Positions 24,790 through 32,226 are shown, counted from the first letter of the stretch. The stretch is DNA of 32,226 nucleotides from Armatimonadaceae bacterium (GCA_030446525.1 JAUJNC010000047.1:1-32226), one strand, 5' to 3'. Notes: generated from the sequence alone by a model not told the origin. Numbers and translations: made by a program.

Positions 24790-25800
24790 CTACTCGCCAC
24801 TGACGAACAAGCTCGCAGGGATGAAGATGTCCAGGAAGGCGCCCGTTGCCCCGTGGTAGCGCGCGACTTGTCCAGCATCATCTTTGTTGAAGCCTCCCAC
24901 ATACAGGTTGTCGTCCGGGCCGAAGCTCATTGACGTGAAGCCCATCAGGCCGTCGTTGTCCGTCACATTGGGCGCGATAAACGTTTCCCAGGCGTGACCC
25001 GTCGGGTCGTAGCGCACGACACCCAAGAAAGCATCGGCGGCGTACAACCTTCGATCCGGCCCGAAGGCCAGGGCGAAGAAATCAACAACGCTCCCGTGAC
25101 CGTTCGTAGACGGGCCGGCGAAGAAGTCGAGGTAGGCGCCCGTGTGCCCGTCGTAGCGCACGATGCGCGCCGAGGAGTTCGCGGCCCGCGGGCGTTTGTC
25201 CACCACGTACAGGTTGCCGTCCGGGCCGAAGGCGAACATGCTGGGCCAGATCGTCTGGTTGGGGTCGCCACCCGTGTCGAGGCCGGGGATGAAGATCGCC
25301 CCCGGTTGGTCCCCAACGGCAGGGGCGCCCTGGTCTTGCCGTCGTAGCGGTTGATGCTGTTGGTACAGCGAGGTCATCCCGATCACGGCGTTGCAGGCGA
25401 CATACAGGTTGCCGTCCGGCCCGCAGCCGAGGCCGACCGCCTGGTAGAGCCTGCCGCTGTTCTGGGGGATGAAGACGTCGATCAAGGCGCCGGTCTGAGC
25501 GTTGTAGCGCGCGACGTGCCCGTAGCCATCGTTGACGATCGCGTACATATTGCCGTCGGGACCGAACGTGAAACTGGTGAAGCCCGGCCTATCGACGTAG
25601 GGGATGAAGGCAGTTCCGTTGTTGCCTTCCGAGGGCTTGGGCGCTCCCGTCGCGTCGAAGCGCGACATCAGCGGGGGAGGGGTTGGGCCCACGTACCCCT
25701 CGTTCAGGAAGAAAAGGTCCTGTGCCGGGGCGGCGGTGGGCGGCAAAACGGCGCCGAGGCCGAGCGCGAGCAGAAGCAGACAGTGGCGGAAGCGTTTCAT
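24790..25800 (-). CDS. Exported NHL/SMP-30-like beta-propeller protein (PEP-CTERM protein body)
   Basis: The 336-residue frame starts MKRFRHCLLLLALGLGAVLP with a signal peptide ending APA-Q. Repeated blades follow: FTFGPDGNMYAIVNDGYGHV, LGCGPDGNLYVACNAV, FAFGPDGNLYVVDKRP, LAFGPDRRLYAADAF and MSFGPDDNLYVGGFN, each followed by ARYN/VRYDG..GA motifs. This is a six- or seven-bladed exported propeller. The frame stops at FVSGE, but the PEP-CTERM tail lies in the next frame. Between about 25290 and 25370 the expected NSINRYDGKT appears in another frame (here QQHQPLRRQD), so two cancelling indels scramble one blade. Binding or structural role; ligand unknown. Confidence 0.65.
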   Translation of the reverse strand: MKRFRHCLLLLALGLGAVLPPTAAPAQDLFFLNEGYVGPTPPPLMSRFDATGAPKPSEGNNGTAFIPYVDRPGFTSFTFGPDGNMYAIVNDGYGHVARYNAQTGALIDVFIPQNSGRLYQAVGLGCGPDGNLYVACNAVIGMTSLYQQHQPLRRQDQGAPAVGDQPGAIFIPGLDTGGDPNQTIWPSMFAFGPDGNLYVVDKRPRAANSSARIVRYDGHTGAYLDFFAGPSTNGHGSVVDFFALAFGPDRRLYAADAFLGVVRYDPTGHAWETFIAPNVTDNDGLMGFTSMSFGPDDNLYVGGFNKDDAGQVARYHGATGAFLDIFIPASLFVSGE

Positions 25801-25915
25801 GGTCGGTTGCCTTATCGTGATCGGAAGCCGGTGCGGCTCGGGTGACAGGACGCTGGCTCGGTTTGCCGGCTGCCGGAGGAAAGGCTCGCCCACCTGAGGC
25901 GGGCGAGCCGCAGCG

Positions 25916-27034
25916 TCAGGACTCGATGATGCCCCCGCCGCCGTTCAGGTCGCTGGACACCTTGCCGGCCACGGTGGTCGTCGGGATCGGGTTCGGAATA
26001 CCCAGGACAGAGAATAGGTCCTCCGGCGCCGTGTTGACGTTGTAGCTGAACACCTTGAGCAGGCCCACGGAGAAGAACAGGCCCAAGCCGATCGTGAAGC
26101 CCGCCTCGTGCGAGACGTTCGCGCCGATGACCTGGGGGTTGTCGCTGATGGGCGCATCGCCCGAGGCGGAAATCTGCTTCGCGCTCGCGTCGAACGCGTC
26201 GATGTCGTACTCGTTGCCGTCCACGAAGAGGCTCTCCGGCGTCAGCGTCACCGGGACCTCCAGGCTGATCGTGGGCCCGAAGGCGATCCACCCGCCCAGT
26301 TTATCGAGGGCCTCGTTGGCCGCATACAGCGCGTCCCCCGGCGGCGGGAGATCTTTGGTCAGCGAGACCAGGTTGATGGGCACGGTGAAGGTGGGGTTGG
26401 TCACGATCTGTCCCGGCTTGGGCGTGTCGGCGTTCCCGCTCAGCAGCGCATTGCTCGCCTGGTCGAACATGCCCCAGCTGGAGGTGAGCGCGCTGCTCGT
26501 TGCAGCGTCGAGCTTGGAGAGGAGCGTGTCTTTGACGGGCGGCTCCTTGTTCTCGAGGATAAAGAGGATCAGCGAGATGATCAGGTTGATGAAATCGACG
26601 GAGAACTTGAAGGAGCGGGACCACGAGGCCACCCACCGGCCTTTCCAGGGCGAGTACCAGTGGTAGGGCTTCCATTCGTTGCTGCTGATGTCGACCTCGG
26701 CCCCGAAGTTGGCCCCGACCACGAAACCCGCCTGCGTGGTGTCGCTGTGCACCGTCAGCCCCACCTCGCCATAGCCCAGGGCTTGCGGGGTGGTCGTGAC
26801 GTCGGTCTCGTACAGGAAGGCCACGGACGGGCCGCAGATGCCGAAGAAGTAGCTGTATTGGGCGCTGGCGTTGTACTGCCAGGCCAGGATCGTCACACTC
26901 TTGCTGAACAGGTCCTCGGTCCTGCCGCCGCCGGCGACGCCCGCCCGCGCCGCGCCGGTGGGCAGCAAGGCCAGACCCTTGCAGAGATCGATTGGATCGG
27001 ACGTCCCGATCGGGATATCTTCGAACGTGGGCAT
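25916..27034 (-). CDS. Conserved-looking protein of unknown function, second gene of a two-gene operon
   Basis: The 372-residue protein starts MPTFEDIPIGTSDPIDLCKG; AAGGAGG lies 6 bases before the ATG at 27034. No signal peptide is evident. A region near 135-165 is hydrophobic (FKFSVDFINLIISLILFILE) and could contact a membrane. The rest is beta-rich, with AFLYETDVTTTPQALGYGEV, TISLEVPVTLTPESLFVDGN and HEAGFTIGLGLFFSVGLLKV, rather like a barrel or pore. The start lies 25 bases after the stop of the Tat-exported protein gene at 27060, so both form one operon. The frame is intact. I recognise no family. Confidence 0.65.
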   Translation of the reverse strand: MPTFEDIPIGTSDPIDLCKGLALLPTGAARAGVAGGGRTEDLFSKSVTILAWQYNASAQYSYFFGICGPSVAFLYETDVTTTPQALGYGEVGLTVHSDTTQAGFVVGANFGAEVDISSNEWKPYHWYSPWKGRWVASWSRSFKFSVDFINLIISLILFILENKEPPVKDTLLSKLDAATSSALTSSWGMFDQASNALLSGNADTPKPGQIVTNPTFTVPINLVSLTKDLPPPGDALYAANEALDKLGGWIAFGPTISLEVPVTLTPESLFVDGNEYDIDAFDASAKQISASGDAPISDNPQVIGANVSHEAGFTIGLGLFFSVGLLKVFSYNVNTAPEDLFSVLGIPNPIPTTTVAGKVSSDLNGGGGIIES

Positions 27035-27059
27035 GGACGGCCTCCTTGAAAAGCGGACG

Positions 27060-28655
27060 TTACACCGGGATACCCACCACGATGGAGGTGGTGATATTAC
27101 CGGGGTTGGTGGGATCGGCATTCAGGCCGGAGAGGAACTCCCCGAGGAACGCGATCCGCCCGGCGCTATCGGTCTGGGCGGTATGGTAGCCGAAGTGGAT
27201 CTCGGTGGCGTACCCGCCCGGGTTCACGGGATCCAGGCTCGACAGGAGCAGCTTGTTCGTGTCGCCGTTGGAGACAAAGAGCTGGGTGACCTGGTTGCCC
27301 GTGCTGTCGAGGATAACCTCCGCGAAGTACGCCAGACCCGTGGGGCCGATCACCGAGGGACCGATGCCCTGGGTGATGCCGCTGTCGTCTCCGACCGGGT
27401 TGCTGGTCTGGCGCAGCACGGTGGGGGTTTTGCCGCGGTGGTAGGTCAGGCGGTGGACCGTGCCGCTCTGGTGGGTCACGTGGCCCACCACGTTGCCCCG
27501 CCCGACCCGCGGGCCCAGGAACGTCTCGCCCTTGACGACGTTGCCGCCGGGCCGCAGCGCGGCCGAGGCGGCCAGAAGGCGCGCCTGGGACGCGGGCTGG
27601 CCGACGTGGCCGTTGATCCGCACCGAGGGCTGCAGGGCGCCGCGTGGCACGCTTTGGCCCGGGGCCGCCCCATAAGCCTGCGCCACGTAGTAGCCGTCGC
27701 TTGCCACGTCCACAAGTCCGATCGCCGTCAGGATGGCGCCCGGCTGCGGCAGCATGTCGCCGGTGGTCTGCACCAGGGTGCCCTGATCGCTGGCGACGCC
27801 GCCCGTCAGGTTGAACAGCCCCTGCTTGGCCTCCGGGCCGATGGGCACGCCCAGCGGTCCGGTGTTCTTGTTGTAAAGCGAGTAGTGGGCGGTCAGGAGC
27901 ACGCTGTTGTCGTCCTGAAGCGCGATGTCGCCGTGGATGGCGCCGAACTGGCCGTGGGTGCCCTGTGCGTCCAGGGGCGGGGTGGGGCTGCCCAGGTTCA
28001 CCAGCGGCTGAAGCCCGCTGCTTGGATCCTTCTGGATATAGACGGTGGAGGCGGTGATGGGCGGGGCGACCGAGGCCGGGGAGGCGGACTGCGGGACCCA
28101 GTTGCTGTCGGCGGTTCCCGGATTGGGCGTGGCCGCCGCGGAGCTGTTGGGCGAGAGATTGGGTGAGGCCGGCGGGGTTATCTGCGTGCCCGGGTTGTCG
28201 GTGCCGATGACGGTGGCGTAGCTGCCGGTGGCGTTGGTGTCGCCCACGGCGATGCGGTGGACGGGTCTGCCGTCGGCGGGCAGCGTGTCTCCCACCTCGA
28301 CGATCTTGCCGCCGGCGCTCACGCGCGGCGTGGCCTGCGAATAGTCCATGCTCAGCGCGTACACGCCCCGCAGCCCGGCGCTGTTGGTGGCGTGAAAGAT
28401 GATCTGGCTCTGCTCGGTGAGCATCACGCCGGGGTTGATGTCGGTCAGCGGCGCGAAGGGGAACGGGTTTACGGCGCCCAGCGTGAACACGCGGTAGAAG
28501 TTGTAGCCGTTGGGCAGGATGGGCCCGCCCGGGCCGCCGCCCTGGCCGCGGGCGCCTCCGCCGTACATGCCCAGGCTCACGCCCCCCAGGGCGCCCCCCA
28601 TGAGTTTCAGGAACTCGCGCCGGTTAGTTCTGGGAAGATCTTTATCGGCTGCCAT
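27060..28655 (-). CDS. Tat-exported protein of unknown function, first gene of the operon
   Basis: The 531-residue protein carries the twin-arginine signal NRREFLKLMGGALGGVSLGM at residues 11-30, so it should be exported folded, usually with a cofactor. The mature part begins with a Gly-rich stretch. It contains recurring 'report-like' motifs (GGKIVEVGDTLPADGRPVHR, VASDQGTLVQTTGDMLPQPG, FGYHTAQTDSAGRIAFLGEF). These resemble the NxxGxxAF-type tandem-repeat exported proteins with propeller-like folds. AAGGAGG lies 8 bases before the ATG. The frame is intact. No cofactor-binding motif is evident and the function is unknown. Confidence 0.7.
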   Translation of the reverse strand: MAADKDLPRTNRREFLKLMGGALGGVSLGMYGGGARGQGGGPGGPILPNGYNFYRVFTLGAVNPFPFAPLTDINPGVMLTEQSQIIFHATNSAGLRGVYALSMDYSQATPRVSAGGKIVEVGDTLPADGRPVHRIAVGDTNATGSYATVIGTDNPGTQITPPASPNLSPNSSAAATPNPGTADSNWVPQSASPASVAPPITASTVYIQKDPSSGLQPLVNLGSPTPPLDAQGTHGQFGAIHGDIALQDDNSVLLTAHYSLYNKNTGPLGVPIGPEAKQGLFNLTGGVASDQGTLVQTTGDMLPQPGAILTAIGLVDVASDGYYVAQAYGAAPGQSVPRGALQPSVRINGHVGQPASQARLLAASAALRPGGNVVKGETFLGPRVGRGNVVGHVTHQSGTVHRLTYHRGKTPTVLRQTSNPVGDDSGITQGIGPSVIGPTGLAYFAEVILDSTGNQVTQLFVSNGDTNKLLLSSLDPVNPGGYATEIHFGYHTAQTDSAGRIAFLGEFLSGLNADPTNPGNITTSIVVGIPV

Positions 28656-28709
28656 GTCTCACATCCTCCTTTTCGCGGAATCTTGGGGCCGGCGCTATCG
28701 CCGCCCACC

Positions 28710-28715
28710 ATTATA
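28710..28715 (-). promoter_or_regulatory. Perfect -10 box upstream of the Tat-protein operon
   Basis: Minus-strand TATAAT at 28710-28715 lies 54 bases upstream of the ATG at 28655. No convincing TTGACA is present 16-18 bases further up, so the promoter is proposed on the -10 alone. Confidence 0.4.
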
Positions 28716-28843
28716 AGGTGAGAAGCATCCCCGATCCTTTTTTGCGCGAAAGTGTATAACCCCGGCAGGAGTCGCGCGGTAGCTCTGCATCAAACCGTGC
28801 ATAACATGCCCTCCTGCTTGGCTTTGGGGGAACGCCTTCGCCG

Positions 28844-28992
28844 CTTGGGCGGCGACCACGGCGGCGGGGGCACCCCTGCTTGGCCACACCCCAGCAATGA
28901 TGCGTCAGGCGGCGCCGCTGGGGCGGCGACCCCGGCGGCGGGGGCACCCGCTAGCCGAGCACCTCGGCCACACCCCAGCAATGATGCGTCAG
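28844..28992. repeat. Imperfect tandem duplication containing a 27-bp exact repeat
   Basis: GGCCACACCCCAGCAATGAT plus GCGTCAG occurs exactly at 28882-28908 and 28966-28992. Each copy is preceded by nearly the same GC-rich block (GGCGGCGACCACGGCGGCGG and GGCGGCGACCCCGGCGGCGG, followed by GGGCACC). On the minus strand the exact repeat encodes the end of the neighbouring transposase (LTHHCWG), so the 3' end of that element has been duplicated. It fills most of the gap between 28656 and 28951; the rest shows only the -10 box and an A/T-rich run near 28736. Confidence 0.65.
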
Positions 28993-29226
28993 ACCCGCCG
29001 CTTGCGCCGGCGTTTGACCCGACAAGCTCTGGTGCGGCGTGCAGAAGTTGTACACCGGTCCCACCAGCGCTCCAGCATGCCTCTGCCAGGCGGCCACCGT
29101 GCGCGCATCCAGGCCGAAGGCGGCCACAATCGCGGCGGGCGGGCAGCCCCAGGCCAGCAGTGTCACGACCCGTGTCCAGAAGGTCGGTCGGTAGCGCTGG
29201 CGAATTAGGACCGGGAGGTGCTCGCT
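28951..29226 (-). pseudogene. Internally deleted DDE transposase: N-terminus joined to C-terminus
   Basis: The frame reads LPVLIRQRYRPTFWTRVVTL, then AAIVAAFGLDARTVAAWQRH, a DNA-binding helix-turn-helix start. It then jumps to VYNFCTPHQSLSGQTPAQAA with GLTHHCWGVAEVL, the end of such transposases (N.C.PH.SL...TPA.AAGLTDH.W). Roughly 200 catalytic residues between are missing, the junction falling near 29060. The exact IS family is uncertain. The frame's further upstream extension is only antisense to the IS6 fragment. Confidence 0.55.
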
Positions 29227-29369
29227 ATCCCGATCCGGAGCCGGCGCAACAAGAAGGCAGCCATCAAGTTCTTCCGCAGGCTCCTCGAACAGGTCGATCA
29301 TTACGCCGGAAGAAGCGAGGCTTCGTTCCCCGCACGCTGGTCACCGACAAGCGGAGAAGCTATAGCCGC
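29221..29369 (+). pseudogene. IS6-family (IS26/IS240-like) transposase fragment
   Basis: The plus strand reads RSRRNKKAAIKFFRRLLE. After a frame change near 29300 it reads FVPRTLVTDKRRSYS. These match the Q.RRNK.AA..FFR.LL and P..I.TDKL.SY segments around the second catalytic Asp of IS6-family transposases. Both ends are missing. From 29370 to 29627 nothing recognisable is seen. Confidence 0.6.
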
Positions 29370-29627
29370 TCGGGAAGCGTTCCCGCTCAAAAGATGATAC
29401 AATCACCTGACGGCACGGCCGTAATATATCTTCTGCCAGAACGCCAGTTGCACGCGCGCAGACACCCGCATGCACGCTTTCGCTCTTCCAGTCGATGTGT
29501 TCAATCACAGACTACAGAGGAAAGAGCAGGCCGGAGCGCTGCGTTGCCGTGCGAGTCTAAACAGACCTGCACCGGTTCACAGGGCTCCAAAAGCTCCCTA
29601 TCGCGGACTCTCGGAAGGGAGAACCTC

Positions 29628-30095
29628 ATGAGGAACCAGGACGGCGCGCAAGCGCAAACGTTGGTGCAGCAAAGGATTGGGCGGGATCTCGAAGCCCAGG
29701 TCCAGGACGCCCCCCGCAGCGGGCAACTTTCGGTCTACGCCTGCCCGGAGTGCGGCGGCGTTCTGTGGGAGACCCACGGGCAAGAAGACCTTCTCTCGTT
29801 TCAGTGCCACACCGGTCACACCGTTCCCGCCCGGGAGCTAATACAGCGGAAGTCAGTGCTTCTGGAAGGGCTGCTCGGTTCGTCGCTGCGCACGGTTATA
29901 GAGAAACGCACGCTCGTGCGCCAGCTCGCGGTGCGGCTGCCTGCGGACGCGACCCCGGAGCAGCGGGCGCGCATGGAGGAGATGGAGCGCCTCGACGAGC
30001 AGAGTGAGCGCGCCCTGCGCCAGATGCTGGAGGCGTGGCCCAACCCCAGTGCGCAGGGCTACATCGTACAAGAAGTGCTCGAAGAAGGGGCGTGA
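29628..30095 (+). CDS. Stand-alone CheB-associated zinc-ribbon protein
   Basis: The 155-residue protein starts MRNQDGAQAQTLVQQRIGRD after a GGGAG Shine-Dalgarno sequence. It contains YACPECGGVLWETHGQEDL and FQCHTGHTVPARELIQRKS, a zinc ribbon with CxxC and CHxxH-type ligands. A helical tail follows (ARMEEMERLDEQSERALRQM). The same module forms the C-terminal domain of the next gene and of many CheB-type methylesterases outside Proteobacteria. It presumably binds a partner in the chemotaxis-like or stress-signalling pathway; the function is not established. Its TGA overlaps the next GTG start (GTGA), so translation is coupled. Confidence 0.7.
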   Translation: MRNQDGAQAQTLVQQRIGRDLEAQVQDAPRSGQLSVYACPECGGVLWETHGQEDLLSFQCHTGHTVPARELIQRKSVLLEGLLGSSLRTVIEKRTLVRQLAVRLPADATPEQRARMEEMERLDEQSERALRQMLEAWPNPSAQGYIVQEVLEEGA

Positions 30096-31234
30096 CCGTG
30101 CTGAACCACCGCCCTTCGGCGACCAGGCAGGATGTGGTCGTTATCGGCGCTTCGGCGGGGGGCGTCGAAGCCCTGTCCCAGCTCGTGGCGGCGCTGCCGC
30201 CCGGGCTGCCTGCCGCCGTGCTGGTCGTGGTGCACGTCCCGGCAAGCGGCCCCAGCCGCTTGGCCGAGCTGCTTTCCCGCGCGGGTCCCCTTCCGGCCGC
30301 CCGCGCTCAGGATGGGGAGGCGCCCTTACCCGGGCGTATCTATGTGGCGTCTCCGGACCAACACCTGGTCATGCGGGACGGGCTCCTTCATCTGTCGCAC
30401 GGCCCGCACGAGAACCACGCACGGCCCGCCATCGACCCGCTGTTTCGCAGCGCCGCTCGGGCGTTCGGGCCCCGCGTGGTGGGCGTCATCCTTTCCGGCG
30501 CCTTGAATGACGGCAGCCGGGGACTCGCGGCCGTGAAGGCCAACGGCGGGGTCGCCATCGTGCAGGACCCCAAAGAGGCGCGCGTGGGAAGCATGCCTCG
30601 TGCCGCCCTGGCCGCCGCCGCGCCGGTCGACTTCATCCTGCCGGTCAGGAGTATCGCGGCACGGCTCGCCGAACTGGCAAGACAACCCATTGCTGACCAA
30701 ACCAGGCAGACCAAAGAAACCGAGGGGACGGAGACTATGCCAACGGACACTGGCACGAACCGAGACGAAGAAAAAAGGAAGCAGCAGGTCGTCCAGAGCG
30801 ATATCGAGGCGCAGGCTCAAAACGCCCCCCGCAGCGGACAGGGCGCCGTCTACGCCTGTCCCGAATGCGGCGGCGTCCTGTGGCATCTGCGCGAGCACCA
30901 GGTCGCGCATTTCCAGTGCCATACCGGCCACACCTATTCGCCCCAGACCCTTTTGGTGATCCAGTCGCGGTCGCTGGAGGCGACGCTCTGGGCGGCGGTG
31001 CGCCTGCTGGCCGAGAAGAAGACGCTCACGCGCCAGCTCGCGACCGAGTTCTTGACCGAAGGGGATGAGGCGGGGCGGGCGCGCATTGAGGAGATGGAGC
31101 GGCTCGACGAGCAGAACGAGTGCGCCCTGCGCCAGATGTTGGAGGCCTGGCCCAACCCTACCGCGCAGGCCTGCCTTGTCGAGGAGGCGCTGGAGCAAGG
31201 GCGGCGCGAGGGGCAGCAGCTGCCCGGCTCCTAG
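30092..31234 (+). CDS. CheB-type protein-glutamate methylesterase fused to a zinc-ribbon domain
   Basis: From the GTG at 30092 the 380-residue protein begins with the CheB catalytic domain (about 12-195). The expected triad is visible as Ser21 in IGASAGG, His48 in VVHVPA and Asp140 in SGALNDGS, with GRIYVASPDQHLVM between. CheB removes methyl groups from, or deamidates, receptor glutamates. There is no N-terminal receiver domain, so activity is not controlled by phosphorylation in cis. Residues about 245-370 repeat the zinc-ribbon protein encoded upstream (YACPECGGVLWHLREHQVAH, FQCHTGHTYS). An ATG at 30737 with GGGGACGGAG before it could also start that domain separately. Confidence 0.85.
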   Translation: MTVLNHRPSATRQDVVVIGASAGGVEALSQLVAALPPGLPAAVLVVVHVPASGPSRLAELLSRAGPLPAARAQDGEAPLPGRIYVASPDQHLVMRDGLLHLSHGPHENHARPAIDPLFRSAARAFGPRVVGVILSGALNDGSRGLAAVKANGGVAIVQDPKEARVGSMPRAALAAAAPVDFILPVRSIAARLAELARQPIADQTRQTKETEGTETMPTDTGTNRDEEKRKQQVVQSDIEAQAQNAPRSGQGAVYACPECGGVLWHLREHQVAHFQCHTGHTYSPQTLLVIQSRSLEATLWAAVRLLAEKKTLTRQLATEFLTEGDEAGRARIEEMERLDEQNECALRQMLEAWPNPTAQACLVEEALEQGRREGQQLPGS

Positions 31235-31306
31235 ACGTGGGCTTGTAGATGCGGCCATGCCGGTAGCAGGAGTTTGGGCTCTGGCTGACGAACCTAACGA
31301 ACAGAA

Positions 31307-32226
31307 ATGGCACAGGGACAACGAGGAAACTCGGACAAGGGCAAAGGGAACCGGGGCAAGGATATCCATAAGGATATCCAGGCGGTAGAGGAGTGGCTAA
31401 CGTCGCTGAAGCGACGAGCCGCCCAGCAGGGGCAGCAGGCGGACGCGGCGCTGACGCCCACGCTCCTTGGCGCGTTCCTCCCGGAGCTGGAAGCCTGCCT
31501 CGATGTGCTCCGGGTGGCCGAAGAAGAGCTTCAGGTCCAGAACGCGCAGCAGCAGATGGCCTGGGCGATGGCCCGGGAAGAGCGCCGGCGCTACCAGGAG
31601 CTCTTCGACTTCGCCCCGGACGGGTACCTGGTGACGGACACGGCCGGCATTATCCGGAAAGCGAACCAGGCCGCCGCGGAGCTATTGGGGCTCTCCCCGC
31701 GCTCTTTGCGCGGCAAACCCCTGGTCGCCTTCCTTGCGGGCGAGGATCGCCAGGTCTTCCAGCACCTGCTGCTCAGACCGCCGGGGGGCGGGCAAGTTCA
31801 GGAGTGGGAGGCGCGCCTGGAACCGCATAAAGCCGCCCCGCTGCGCGCTGCTTTCCAGATGACTGCGGTGCAGGAACGCGGCGCGAGCGGCCAGCAGCCC
31901 ACCAGCCTGCGCTGGCTCCTGCGCGAGGCGCCGCAGCAGACAGCCGCCGAGGAAGCCCTGCGAGCGGCCCTGGCGCAGCAGCGCCACATCGCCTCGACGC
32001 TGCAATCCTCGCTCCTGCCGGCCCTGCGCGCGAACGCGTTCCCCGGCCTGTCGGTGGTGACGCGCTACGCGGCGGCGGCGCAGTCACAGGCGCAGGTCGG
32101 CGGCGACTTTTACGACGCCTTCCTCCTGCCGGACTGCCGGGTCGCCCTGGTGGTAGGTGACGTGTCGGGCGAAGGGCTGGCCGCCGCCGCGCGCGGGGCG
32201 GACTCTCGCCACGCGCTCCGCGCCAT
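31307..32226 (+). CDS. PAS-domain PP2C/SpoIIE (RsbU-like) serine phosphatase, 3' end outside window
   Basis: The frame opens at the ATG at 31307 and runs off the right edge after 306 codons. A Lys/Gly-rich start and a coiled coil (about 60-97) precede a PAS domain (about 97-210: YQELFDFAPDGYLVTDTAG, KANQAAAELLGLSPRSLRG). The SpoIIE/RsbU phosphatase start follows (IASTLQSSLLPALR, VGGDFYDAFLLPDC, VVGDVSGEGLAAAA) with the metal-binding Asp residues of GGDFYD and GDVSG. Such proteins dephosphorylate anti-anti-sigma factors in partner-switching stress pathways. It lies 72 bases after the CheB gene in the same direction, so a shared sensory operon is likely. Confidence 0.8.
   Translation, partial: MAQGQRGNSDKGKGNRGKDIHKDIQAVEEWLTSLKRRAAQQGQQADAALTPTLLGAFLPELEACLDVLRVAEEELQVQNAQQQMAWAMAREERRRYQELFDFAPDGYLVTDTAGIIRKANQAAAELLGLSPRSLRGKPLVAFLAGEDRQVFQHLLLRPPGGGQVQEWEARLEPHKAAPLRAAFQMTAVQERGASGQQPTSLRWLLREAPQQTAAEEALRAALAQQRHIASTLQSSLLPALRANAFPGLSVVTRYAAAAQSQAQVGGDFYDAFLLPDCRVALVVGDVSGEGLAAAARGADSRHALRA

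Noticed and set aside
26871..28166. 431-codon plus-strand frame opposite the Tat-protein operon
   Set aside because: Val/Gly/Arg-rich antisense frame without a ribosome-binding site; the minus-strand genes have a Tat signal and strong Shine-Dalgarno sequences.
31364..31382. Tandem AAGGATATCCA repeat
   Set aside because: It lies inside the RsbU-like coding frame (KDIHKDIQ) and is explained by two similar codon runs.
1..32226. CRISPR arrays, tRNA and rRNA genes
   Set aside because: No regularly spaced repeats, no tRNA T-loop motifs in a cloverleaf context and no rRNA-like conserved stretches were seen by eye on either strand.

Overview
This window looks like accessory, partly decaying chromosome from a GC-rich bacterium, most probably an Armatimonadota (Armatimonadetes) member. 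That placement is an inference from gene content. There is a DUF1559/H-X9-DG prepilin followed by a tiny membrane protein. There are also secreted lactonase-type beta-propellers, an STN-like secreted protein, a DUF5916 outer-membrane protein, a PEP-CTERM protein and an ECF sigma fragment. No rRNA, tRNA or CRISPR array was seen.

Layout. 1-2.7 kb: the C-terminal part of an ArnT/GT39-like glycosyltransferase (+), an overlapping DUF6883/DUF4926 pair with its own near-leaderless promoter (-), and a prepilin operon (-) whose prepilin carries two indels that cancel. 2.8-5.3 kb: a secreted protein, a 194-bp MITE with IS5-like ends, and a first lactonase-like propeller (-). 5.4-8.6 kb: an IS630 remnant, an attC-like site, an ankyrin-repeat protein, and an STN-like protein broken by a frameshift and an amber codon. 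A kelch-like gene follows, cut by an IS1595 (ISXO2) remnant. 9.4-15.5 kb: a second lactonase-like propeller, then a run of disrupted secreted genes, an IS630 copy, a second IS1595 fragment and a broken ECF sigma gene.

15.5-17.7 kb: an intact large serine recombinase with a translationally coupled 86-residue partner, beside a 22-codon radC fragment. 17.9-22 kb: two heavily frameshifted (+) genes, the second DUF5916, then an IS5-family element with clear inverted repeats and an ATT target duplication. 22-24.6 kb: a CapA-family lipoprotein (+) and a HEAT-repeat protein (-). 24.5-28.7 kb: a PEP-CTERM propeller protein and an intact two-gene operon of unrecognised function, one product being a Tat substrate. 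28.8-29.4 kb: transposase debris and a tandem repeat. 29.6-32.2 kb: a signalling cluster (+) with a stand-alone zinc-ribbon protein, CheB methylesterase fused to the same zinc ribbon, and a PAS-RsbU phosphatase that runs off the window.

The main overall feature is how unevenly reading frames are broken. Whole blocks (recombinase, CapA, the 25.9-28.7 kb operon, the CheB/RsbU cluster, both lactonases) are intact over 1-3 kb. Neighbouring secreted-protein genes and nearly every insertion sequence carry several indels each. Real decay around mobile elements is the simpler reading, but indel sequencing errors cannot be excluded from sequence alone.
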